This document shows, in pieces, positions 25,001 through 31,574 of a stretch of 43,953 bases of DNA. How positions within the stretch are numbered: the stretch's first letter is position 1; the number at the start of each line of letters is the position of its first letter. Below the pieces are notes generated by a model, which made no database searches, was not told where the DNA came from, and saw nothing but the letters and a program-made list of their open reading frames with translations. The stretch spans positions 1 through 43,953 of the forward strand of contig JAVBNE010000021.1 of the NCBI GenBank assembly GCA_031551755.1. The letters run 5' to 3'. Source of the DNA: JAVBMU01 sp031551755 (GTDB lineage Bacteria > Actinomycetota > Actinomycetes > Actinomycetales > Cellulomonadaceae). Both the position numbers and the translations under genes were made by a program.

Positions 25001-25858
25001 GTCTTCGAAACGATCGAGGTCCTCAACGATGACGAGGTCGCATCGGGTCTTCTCGAAGAAGTAGACAATCTCGTCTAGGTATTCGTCGAAGTAGCTCTCG
25101 GCTCGTGGTGAGAGCGTCAAGGACGCACCCGCGGCCGAGACTTCACCGACATCTGCCCTGTCGTGCAGAAGGTACGCCCCGCCTGTCGTGAGGAGACTGA
25201 CAGGCACGAGGATAGCGATGTACCAGAGCAATGTACCCAGGGGCCAGCCGTCGAGTTGGGGCGATAGGCCGAACAGGTAGGCCACACCAAGTGCGAGTGC
25301 GACACCGAGCGAGCATAAGCCGAGAGTCTTCCACCCCTGGAACCGGCTGATGCGCCGATAGCGTGAGTTGCGCATCGCTGCCGGACGCTGTCGGTAGATG
25401 AGTTGCTTGACGATCTCCTTCTGGATCAGGTTCGTCGTGTCCAAAACCGCATCCGCGCGGCCAGGGGCGACGGGCTTGCCATCCTCGTCCAAGACGTGGT
25501 GCCTCGCAGCGTCCCCGGAGAGCGTGGACAGGGACAGGGTGATGGGACTGCGTGCAATCCTCTTGTAGTCCGGGATCTTCTCAAGCCCCGCGAGGACACT
25601 ACTCTTGCCAGCACCGTAGCTGCCGGTGACTGCAATGTTCCAGTCTTGGTGATTGCGAAGCGACATTGCGAGACGCTTGACGTACTCGCCGTGCTCTTTC
25701 TCATCGAACTCGGCCCGAAGTGAAGCAAGCTTGTGCTTGTTCAACCCATCGGGAGATTGTGTCGACTTGTCGAAATGCAACATACGTTTCAAGTATACCA
25801 AAACCGGCTCGCGTCGAGGCTTCCCGGAGGCACCGCCGGTGTCTGGTTTTGTAGTCAC
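22073..25858 (-). CDS. Large membrane P-loop NTPase, YobI/KAP-like
   Basis: A 1261-residue protein. Walker A is GSYGAGKSS (79-87), in a context (WNIAVTGSYGAGKSSVLAGL) like YobI-type P-loop NTPases. Two membrane helices are inserted at about 177-197 and 209-231, before Walker B LVIVEDLDRFEDPYIF (275-290). This insertion is the hallmark of KAP/YobI NTPases, which work at the membrane. The following 900 residues are helical repeats without a recognised domain. Such NTPases are frequent in bacterial conflict and phage-defence loci; the role here is inferred. The GTG at 25858 is the only reasonable start. Codon use is less GC-rich than the chromosome, fitting horizontal transfer. Confidence 0.78.
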   Translation of the reverse strand: MTTKPDTGGASGKPRREPVLVYLKRMLHFDKSTQSPDGLNKHKLASLRAEFDEKEHGEYVKRLAMSLRNHQDWNIAVTGSYGAGKSSVLAGLEKIPDYKRIARSPITLSLSTLSGDAARHHVLDEDGKPVAPGRADAVLDTTNLIQKEIVKQLIYRQRPAAMRNSRYRRISRFQGWKTLGLCSLGVALALGVAYLFGLSPQLDGWPLGTLLWYIAILVPVSLLTTGGAYLLHDRADVGEVSAAGASLTLSPRAESYFDEYLDEIVYFFEKTRCDLVIVEDLDRFEDPYIFETLRELNTILNNSRQIRQKPVRFVYAIRDSIFESIGDAESKGDMSRVLRPDELARTNRTKFFDLVIPIVPFVTHENARDLLHAELASRKSLTKREIEIDPDLVELVARHVPDMRLMRNIVNEFEVFLPVVIPPQPTDGASAKTPRLDPNKLFAMVTFKNFHLADYEKVIVGRSKLDSIYDDYRQLVNTCLVVRDRIISAPEREKERQKRRAHQATALGERLQAISRVTHFRYANEYVAAIVIENSSYDIAKVTEPRFWDTLLSTEEKSLEVSTTANARYPCDRHALASAVGLDLADDLWTASDRSAQQAAVDRAHIDREFLRNPTMKAIYQRPEFTANSGMNFAQLVAAHGASDLVTELIREGWIDEYYTLYVSRFHGAYMSAEAKNYEMQTVREKGYDPSYPFAEASDIEALLSATKRFIFEERAIFNVDIFDYLLQRNDERISVSFVGLVQQAQGPDEFLKVYIARGTQTRELFRRLAQKWPGVFRYISINQELSVEQSRSFMDGALVGASTHIDYATDSLIREYIEANALALPVLTSDADPEVASRAANVMIDLGVKLPVLRGLNERVTKVLVASNGYRITEDNLRIATGTEGSLTLDAIRNSQPASYDYVREHADLYMDVIEPLDSTKFSIESAEEFEKIVSDLESLDLPTAIRIFDAASPDCVVGSVSRVPSATWPALAATSRILPTMENMRLYIDELGFDDHLSAMLEQRPTFVVPDDEAPEVRDALAVELLNASSISVASRVELVGSLGIRTYIDVDRIADKTELLIGSLRVADVIDDSTESFARIINADRTEQELYMSAAEEFAGYVDEVQLTGQLLSVIAGSPRVSDDIRCAVVERLESYADKASQKTLDELARFAVKRGTTVSLSILHVLARGHVNSEVLLELLSRVQGAAFEDELLGFLVLMAAPYSELSTRGTRPLVPKNPRVEALLMRLQVLGVVSSWSVEKKHPGKWRVFRPSGFSR

Positions 25859-26004
25859 ACTCAGACGCTAGAGCATGGCTCCGACAAGTGTGGCGGTTCA
25901 TGGCTGGGCGCGACTCGGGAGACAGCGCGTGGCACCTCCCTGGATCCCTACCACCATCACCGCTACCGTCCCCTCCTCGCGCTCGCCGAACTGAGGAGGA
26001 CACC

Positions 26005-26388
26005 ATGCAGAACCGACCTGAAATACAGCCTGCCGAACTCGAGAGCCGAGCGGTGGCGGATGCCGTGACCCCCGCATGGCTGGCGGACGATCCGTGCCCG
26101 TCGTGGTGCGTGGGGGACCATCCGGCGGATGAACATCCCGAAGACCGAGCGCATGTTAGCGCGGTGGTTGATGTGCCGGTGATCGCTAAGGGTAGGCGCT
26201 TCGGCGGACGCCAGACAGCAGAGGCGGTGGAGTACATCGTGGCGATGCGCCGGTACGCAGGCGAGTCCGAGACGTGGGTGTGTATCGGTGATGGGCGGGA
26301 TGGTGGGAGCCGGTTGGATGTGACGGTGGAGTCGGCGCGGCGGGTGGTGTCGGCGACAATGGAGCTAATTGATGCGGTGTTCGCGTAG
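26005..26388 (+). CDS. DUF6907-like small protein
   Basis: A 127-residue protein with a DPCPSWCVGDHPADEHPEDR segment (about 31-50). The C-P-x-W-C-x(3)-H pattern is that of DUF6907 proteins, common on actinobacterial plasmids and integrated elements, and could bind zinc. A beta-rich part follows and an ARRVVSATMELIDAVFA helix ends it. GAGGAGGACACC gives a strong ribosome site before the ATG. Its 3' end overlaps the convergent membrane gene by 24 bases. Function is unknown. Confidence 0.7.
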   Translation: MQNRPEIQPAELESRAVADAVTPAWLADDPCPSWCVGDHPADEHPEDRAHVSAVVDVPVIAKGRRFGGRQTAEAVEYIVAMRRYAGESETWVCIGDGRDGGSRLDVTVESARRVVSATMELIDAVFA

Positions 26389-28071
26389 CGAACCGTTGGC
26401 CCAGATCTCGCGCCATATCAACCGTGCCCTTGCGCTGCGCAGCACCTTCATCCCGTGGCGCGACACAAAGTAATTGCGCGTATCTCGCATACGTGCTCGT
26501 ACGCGAACCATATCGTAAGCCCGCATCGCCAGAAACACCGAAGTGACCACGATTGATATACATGAGAGCCAGATTGCTGCAATATGGCTGTATACGTATA
26601 GGCCTTCCCAATCCAACGCTATCCCGAATCCTGATAGACCTGTTAAACCTCCGGCGAGTGCAATAATCGTCCTCAGCGGGTTGAGAATCGAAGACTTGAG
26701 CGCATGCTCATCACTGCGAACCGCGAAAGCAGAGAACAGCGAGGATCCAAACAAAAGAACAGTCACAATCGCATCCTGAGGCGTGGTGTATTTCGACAGA
26801 TCATCCCACGTTGCATGGCTGACCGCAAGATTGATTGCCAGGTTGACAACACAAACCGCGAAGAAGGAATGAATGAACCCGGAACCGCAAGCTCGCATAT
26901 TAATCTGAACCGGTACGCCCGAAATCCCGCTACCCAAGCGGCTCTGCAGTTCGATCCAGCCCCTCGTATAGATCGATGCACGCTCCGGTGTGGTTCTGAC
27001 GGCAAGCCCAACATCCTCTTTCCCGACGGACACGACGAGTGACTCTTGATCCTCGCGGCTCAACGCGTCTAGATCAATTCTCGGCTCGGTGCAGATCTCT
27101 ACGCCTGCAGGGGCTATATATCTGGAGTGCTCTCGCTGGGCGCGGCCAATGGACTGCAGCTCGAACGTCTGCCGAAGCGCGCGGATTCCCATACGGCTCG
27201 TCAGATACCTTCCGAGCACTCGAGCCAATAAAAATAGGAACCACCCGGGCACCCACAAGAAGTTCCGGATCCGTAACCATGTTCTTGCGAGCCTGAAGGA
27301 TACAGAGCCATTAATTTCGAGGAGCGGGGCCAATATTGCTCTGACATCAGCACGATGATCGCGAAAGAGCCCGTAGGCCTGCAACAGCCTAGGCCTTCTT
27401 GACGTGTTCATAGTCCGATACTTGATTGTCGCACAGTTCTGATCAATCGACACGTAAATGATCGGAATGTAGTTGACCACCGCGAGCGCCAAGAGATCGG
27501 AGGCCAAAGGGTCGCAAAGAAGCGCTAGCCACGCGTCGAGTTTCGAACTCTGATGACTTTGAATTTCAAGCACCCGCCGGTTGAACCCCTTCGTTCCATC
27601 ACGAACGGTCCGCTGTAGGGATCGCATGGTAATCATAGGTCTTACAATCGCCCGAAGTTCCGTGCGAAATTGGTCATCGAAATGGGGAGGGTTGGGTGGG
27701 ACCCGAGAGTTGATGGCTGCTATTATCACCTCCTGCCACACGAGCGCATTTTCGTCACTCGTTGCCAAGGACGTCGAACAACCATCTGTACCATTGATAT
27801 CGAAATCTGGAACGAGTCCCTTTTCCAATATGTCCAAAGGAACGGGAAGCTCCTTTCGAGTCGAATCAAGTGCGATTCCAGCAGCGCTCGCGCGGGTCTT
27901 TATTTCTTTGACGTCAACGTCGACAGAAACTCGACTCTCGACTCGATTGTTGTCGACAATCCTGACCGATGTGACACGCCGCCGGATCCAGGACCAGTCA
28001 GTTAGCAACGACAGGAAGTATTTTCCCCACGCTTCGCGTTGCGGCGATGTGAGGTGTTGTTCGAGCACCAC
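26365..28071 (-). CDS. Multi-pass membrane protein of unknown function
   Basis: A 568-residue protein that I do not recognise. The first half is soluble and mixed, with one long hydrophobic stretch (about residues 265-290, FLWVPGWFLFLLARVLGRYL). The C-terminal 190 residues hold about four membrane helices (SFFAVCVVNLAINLAV; IVTVLLFGSSLFSAFAV; TIIALAGGLTGLSGFGIAL; AAIWLSCISIVVTSVFLAM) and a basic tail. It lies 10 bases after the small gene at 28082-28405 and is probably co-transcribed with it. Codon use is mixed and AT-richer than the core. A role in a conflict or envelope system is possible but not shown. Confidence 0.6.
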   Translation of the reverse strand: MVLEQHLTSPQREAWGKYFLSLLTDWSWIRRRVTSVRIVDNNRVESRVSVDVDVKEIKTRASAAGIALDSTRKELPVPLDILEKGLVPDFDINGTDGCSTSLATSDENALVWQEVIIAAINSRVPPNPPHFDDQFRTELRAIVRPMITMRSLQRTVRDGTKGFNRRVLEIQSHQSSKLDAWLALLCDPLASDLLALAVVNYIPIIYVSIDQNCATIKYRTMNTSRRPRLLQAYGLFRDHRADVRAILAPLLEINGSVSFRLARTWLRIRNFLWVPGWFLFLLARVLGRYLTSRMGIRALRQTFELQSIGRAQREHSRYIAPAGVEICTEPRIDLDALSREDQESLVVSVGKEDVGLAVRTTPERASIYTRGWIELQSRLGSGISGVPVQINMRACGSGFIHSFFAVCVVNLAINLAVSHATWDDLSKYTTPQDAIVTVLLFGSSLFSAFAVRSDEHALKSSILNPLRTIIALAGGLTGLSGFGIALDWEGLYVYSHIAAIWLSCISIVVTSVFLAMRAYDMVRVRARMRDTRNYFVSRHGMKVLRSARARLIWREIWANGSLREHRIN

Positions 28072-28081
28072 GCCCAGACCC

Positions 28082-28405
28082 CTACTTCTTTCTAGGATCG
28101 TCCTCGGGCGATAATGGCAGTACGTTTACCTTGACTTCCTTCGTAAACGTCGGATCAAGGTCGACAACGGACACGTCCGGTTTAGGTTTCTCTCTGAGTG
28201 CAACTCTGACTTCCCTGAAGCGCTTCCGTTCATCAGCGTTCATGAAGGTATGCTGAATTGCGCTTGTGAGTGCCATAAGAAGGCCTAGCCCTTGTCTGCC
28301 AATTATCTGGCGTCGTTTTCCCACTTTGTCGGACTCGACCTGTGTGAGATCTTCGTGCTGGCGATCTATCGCGCCATCCGACAGGGATTGTTTTCCGAGT
28401 TCCAC
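28082..28405 (-). CDS. Small acidic/basic hypothetical protein, operon partner of the membrane protein
   Basis: A 107-residue protein, charged and without membrane segments. The central QGLGLLMALTSAIQHTFMNA helix is followed by DERKRFREVRVALREKPKPD and a proline/aspartate-rich tail ending PEDDPRKK. The GTG at 28405 follows a GAAGAGGGGAG ribosome site; reading is open 32 codons further but that part is low quality. It precedes the multi-pass membrane gene by 10 bases and probably works with it. No family recognised. Confidence 0.5.
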   Translation of the reverse strand: MELGKQSLSDGAIDRQHEDLTQVESDKVGKRRQIIGRQGLGLLMALTSAIQHTFMNADERKRFREVRVALREKPKPDVSVVDLDPTFTKEVKVNVLPLSPEDDPRKK

Positions 28406-28902
28406 CTCCCCTCTTCCTACCCATTCGCGTCTGTTTCGCGGCGGCGGGTGTCCGTGGGGGATAGAATAGCAGGTTTGTCCGATTTGATCTAGTTCCCACA
28501 CTTGCGCGGTGGCGCGGTCGAACCAGCTACAACGCTACTTGTGGCCGGGTTGCTCACCAGTGGGAACGGGTGCTGACCTGGAGCATCAGCTCACAGTCGG
28601 CGACATGGAAGCAGATGGTGCCAACCGGCGTGGGACACGAAGCGGTGTGGTGGTGTCACTAGAACGCGGCGCTGGTTGCGCATCGGTCGCTCTTTCGCCG
28701 GGAACAGGTCCTCGGGAGCGGTGTACCCGCTGGGGGCTTCGCCGACTCCCAATCCACTGACCGTAGAGGTTGTTGCTCGTTCAGGCAAGTTTCTTTACCC
28801 GGTGTGTCGCGATTGAACCGTTCGCAACGCTAGCCGCATGGCGCGTTCTGGCTGATCTGTCGGTGCCTCGTGGTTGGCTGGCCACGAGAGGAGGTGATCA
28901 GT
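28406..28902. other. Intergenic stretch without a recognised gene
   Basis: No frame gives a convincing protein on either strand. The left edge should hold the promoter of the gene starting at 28405 and the right edge the leader of the microprotein (next entry). The rest may be decayed coding DNA; I see no repeat or RNA. Confidence 0.5.
28867..28899 (+). promoter_or_regulatory. Leader hairpin and extended Shine-Dalgarno of the microprotein
   Basis: CTCGTGG (28867-28873) and CCACGAG (28882-28888) form a 7-bp hairpin directly before AGGAGGTGATC (28889-28899). That 11-base run matches the anti-Shine-Dalgarno end of 16S rRNA in full, with GGAGG 8 bases from the ATG. This predicts very strong translation. 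Confidence 0.65.
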
Positions 28903-29013
28903 ATGGCCAAGCCATCCAAATCCGCGCTGTCCAAGGCTGGGAAGACCCTGGCGAGCGACAGCTCGTCCAAGGGTGCGAAGTCCAAGGCCGGGTCAACGCT
29001 CGGCAAGGGCTGA
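28903..29013 (+). CDS. 36-residue Lys/Ser-rich basic microprotein
   Basis: The frame reads MAKPSKSALSKAGKTLASDS, then SSKGAKSKAGSTLGKG and a TGA. It is built from degenerate K-A/G-x-T-L-A/G-S/K units (KAGKTLAS, KAGSTLGK) and contains 8 lysines and a single acidic residue. The ribosome site is among the strongest possible, and a hairpin precedes it. The repeats and charge suggest nucleic-acid binding, like the lysine-rich tails of bacterial HU or histone-H1-like proteins, but this is inference. A long-loop hairpin follows. Confidence 0.65.
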   Translation: MAKPSKSALSKAGKTLASDSSSKGAKSKAGSTLGKG

Positions 29014-29022
29014 TCCCGCGTG

Positions 29023-29057
29023 TGGCTGCGCTCGTCGTCATGTGGCGGGCGCAGCCA
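29023..29057 (+). terminator. Possible terminator after the microprotein
   Basis: TGGCTGCGC (29023-29031) and GCGCAGCCA (29049-29057) are perfect 9-bp arms around a 17-base loop, 10 bases after the stop codon. Confidence 0.45.
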
Positions 29058-29101
29058 TCGGGTGTCACTCAGGAGCACCGGGCGACGCGAGCGTCTCGTG
29101 A

Positions 29102-29848
29102 TCATCGAATAGCACCGATCAGCGTACCCACGGCGGCAACGAGCGCTGCGATGGGGCCAACGGTCGTCAGCAACGCCTGCAACCGTTCCGCAGCGCGTGT
29201 CCTACTCCTGCCTGCCACGAGGTCTGGTGTCAGGGCTCGCATGTCGATCTCGCCGCGGAGCAGTGCTAGGGCGGCCAGCCGGCCGATCTGAGCGACCCGC
29301 TCAAGGTCGGATCTCGTGGGCACCGGCCTGTCGACGATGGCGTCCAACTCTGCCTGGAAACCAACGATGTCGACGTGTTTTGCCTTCGCTTCCTTAGCCC
29401 ATCTGCCGACAGTTTCGGCGAGGTGCTTTCTGGAGTTGACTCTTCCGGGCTTACACGTGGCTGCGCCGATGAGGACTCGACAGGCACGTCCGTAGCGGTA
29501 GAAGGAGTCGGCACCACGCAGGATGCGCTCGTTGATAGCCCACGCTGCGAACAGGCAGAGCTCCACGCAGATGGCGGCGATCACCAGAAGGATGAGGATC
29601 CAAAACGCCAGAAAGCTGCTCGCCGCTTCAGGCGCGAGGCGAATCACGAGCGCCATCGGCACCATTGTCAGCGCAAGACCGTAGAGAACACCCATAGCGG
29701 CCGCCACTGGGGTAGCCGATCCGCGCATCCACGTTCGCAGCTGCACCAGATCGTCGGCGCAGAGCCTCTTCAGCTGCTTGCGCCTGAATCCAAGACCGGT
29801 CAAGTACTTGTTCACGCGCATGCTTCGGCGACGCGTTCGCCTGCTCAC
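29102..29848 (-). CDS. Membrane protein of unknown function
   Basis: A 248-residue protein. A basic N-terminus leads to two adjacent membrane helices (VAAAMGVLYGLALTMVPMAL; FLAFWILILLVIAAICVELC), a cytoplasmic helical domain of about 120 residues (HLAETVGRWAKEAKAKHVDI), and a final helix (LLTTVGPIAALVAAVGTLIG). The paired N-terminal helices with a soluble domain resemble small signalling or effector membrane proteins, without a firm match. GTG 29848 or ATG 29821 could start it; no good ribosome site helps to choose. It stands alone, convergent with the microprotein. Confidence 0.55.
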   Translation of the reverse strand: MSRRTRRRSMRVNKYLTGLGFRRKQLKRLCADDLVQLRTWMRGSATPVAAAMGVLYGLALTMVPMALVIRLAPEAASSFLAFWILILLVIAAICVELCLFAAWAINERILRGADSFYRYGRACRVLIGAATCKPGRVNSRKHLAETVGRWAKEAKAKHVDIVGFQAELDAIVDRPVPTRSDLERVAQIGRLAALALLRGEIDMRALTPDLVAGRSRTRAAERLQALLTTVGPIAALVAAVGTLIGAIR

Positions 29849-30068
29849 GACGTTGCCCCCAGCTGATTACCCGATGGTCTCTGCGGGGGTGCTGCTGTTG
29901 TTGGCATCGTCGCCTGGCTCACGTTCTACTCCTGCGTTGGGTGCACTGACAGGCGCGACCGTACCGGCGGCCTCGGACATTGGTTGTCACGCACTTGGAT
30001 GTTTGCGTCGCAACCGAAGTCGTCAGGGTCTTATCGCGAACGCCACGCCCACTACGTCGGCGCCTGCG

Positions 30069-30362
30069 CTACTCCGCCGTCGTCCGCCCGTCTGCCACGC
30101 CGGTCATCTGGGCGGGCACGAGGTCGTGCACGGAGACGCCGAGGATTTCGGCTAGCGCCGCCAGCGTTCGCAGGCGCGGGTTGGCAGGCGTTCCGGGGTT
30201 GGACTCGCCATGTTCGAGCTTGCGGTACGTGTAGGCGGAGATACCGGCGGCATTGGCCACTTTCTCCTGGGACAGGCCGGATCGTTGGCGAGCCCGCTGT
30301 AGCGCCAGGCCGACCTCGCAGGCGTACTGATCCCAGGGCGAGGGGGTTGGCGTGGCAGGCAC
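30069..30362 (-). CDS. XRE-family transcriptional regulator
   Basis: A 97-residue protein with one Cro/C1-type helix-turn-helix at about 18-75 (ALQRARQRSGLSQEKVANAA, GISAYTYRKLEHGESNPGT, LRTLAALAEILGVSVHDLVP). It reads like a phage- or element-type repressor. The GTG at 30362 is the likely start. It is divergent from the DUF4190 membrane gene, and a perfect 12-bp palindrome in the shared gap is its likely operator. Confidence 0.85.
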   Translation of the reverse strand: MPATPTPSPWDQYACEVGLALQRARQRSGLSQEKVANAAGISAYTYRKLEHGESNPGTPANPRLRTLAALAEILGVSVHDLVPAQMTGVADGRTTAE

Positions 30363-30391
30363 CCTTCAAGCGTCAGGCTGACCTTGGTTGC

Positions 30392-30403
30392 ACATGCGCA
30401 TGT
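30392..30403. promoter_or_regulatory. Palindromic operator candidate for the XRE regulator
   Basis: ACATGCGCATGT is a perfect 12-bp palindrome, 30 bases before the XRE start and 68 before the divergent gene. It sits within GCACATGCGCATG-TATAC-GTGC, next to a TATAC box. Confidence 0.45.
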
Positions 30404-30470
30404 ATACGTGCCATTCTCTGGTGGTGCCGCGTCGACGCAACTGGCGGCGGACTCTTCGCAAAGGAGCCTC

Positions 30471-31466
30471 ATGGAACCGAACACCGCAGCCCCGACAGCA
30501 CAGGACTCGCGCACAGAGACGCCACCGAACCTGAGCCAGAACACCAGGAGTCGGTGGTTGCTGGCCGCCAGCGCCGGTATCGGCCTGTACCTGCTGTTGG
30601 CCGCGATCTGGTACCAGACTCTCTGGTGGAAGCCGCTGCCGCCGATTGTCGCGACGCTGGAGTGGCCCCTGATCCGCGCAGCAGCGATCTGCGTCGTGCT
30701 CGTGCTGGCGCCCAGTACGCGCGCGAGTCGCGTGCGGGCACTGTGGTGGTTCGGAGCCGTGGTTGCCGAGTGCTTGATCGTCTCCGGCTTAGCGAACTTC
30801 GGTCATATCCGTCTACCAGAGGTCGTCTCGACGCTCTTGAGCGCACTTGCCATGACGGCAGCCCTGGGAGGATGGTTGGCGCTACGCGGGCGGGCCGGGT
30901 TGACCTATCTCGCGCTGATCGTGCCGTTCATCTTCGGTGTAACCATCAACGCGAACAGCTTCTGGATCTGGCTGAACGGCCTACCGTTCGGCGGGGCGGG
31001 ATGGATCTCGCGGCTGGCAGCACCGGAGTATCGAAACGAATACTCCTACCTGACACTCGCGGTCTTCTGTATGGCTTTCGTTGTTCTCGGTGCTTGGGTT
31101 GCGGCCGGGCTCCAGAAGGCCGATGACCGACGTGTCGTTGCAGCCGCCGAGCGAAAGGTACTGCGGGCGCAGCAGATGGCGACATTGCCTGCCGCGCCGG
31201 TGGTCGGAGCCGATGGCACCAGGTACGCACCGGTAGCGGCCGCACCCACCACCAACCCGCTGGCCATCGCAGCCATGATCCTCGGCATCGTCGGCACCTC
31301 GGTACTGGCTGTCATCTTCGGGCACATCGCCCTCCACCAGATCAAGCGCAGCGGCCAGGGCGGACGCGGCATGGCCATCACCGGCGTGATCCTGGGCTAC
31401 ATCGAGATCGGCCTGATTGTCGCTTGGTTTATCTTTTTGGCGGTGGCTATTGGGCAAGCAAGTTGA
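30471..31466 (+). CDS. Membrane protein with C-terminal DUF4190 domain
   Basis: A 331-residue protein with about six to eight membrane helices. The N-terminal 30 residues are polar. Six helices with aromatic-rich loops follow (LYLLLAAIWYQTLWWKPLPP), then a cytoplasmic linker. The C-terminus is a DUF4190 two-helix unit (NPLAIAAMILGIVGTSVLAV, then IFGHIALHQIKRSGQGGRGM). An AAGGAG site lies 5 bases before the ATG at 30471, which decides the start. It is divergent from the XRE gene and probably regulated by it. The function of DUF4190 proteins is unknown; many are envelope proteins. Confidence 0.72.
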   Translation: MEPNTAAPTAQDSRTETPPNLSQNTRSRWLLAASAGIGLYLLLAAIWYQTLWWKPLPPIVATLEWPLIRAAAICVVLVLAPSTRASRVRALWWFGAVVAECLIVSGLANFGHIRLPEVVSTLLSALAMTAALGGWLALRGRAGLTYLALIVPFIFGVTINANSFWIWLNGLPFGGAGWISRLAAPEYRNEYSYLTLAVFCMAFVVLGAWVAAGLQKADDRRVVAAAERKVLRAQQMATLPAAPVVGADGTRYAPVAAAPTTNPLAIAAMILGIVGTSVLAVIFGHIALHQIKRSGQGGRGMAITGVILGYIEIGLIVAWFIFLAVAIGQAS

Positions 31467-31574
31467 CCTGCTGACTTCCTCGTGAGCTTCCTGCACTATC
31501 AAGCCCTCCTGTGCGATACCATTCACCGCCTTCCAGGCGCTAGGTCGCATATTGGATGCGCCCAAAACAAATCT

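Noticed and set aside
29984..31126. 380-codon forward frame across the XRE gene and the DUF4190 gene
   Set aside because: It is an out-of-frame Arg/Ala-rich reading over two better-supported genes.
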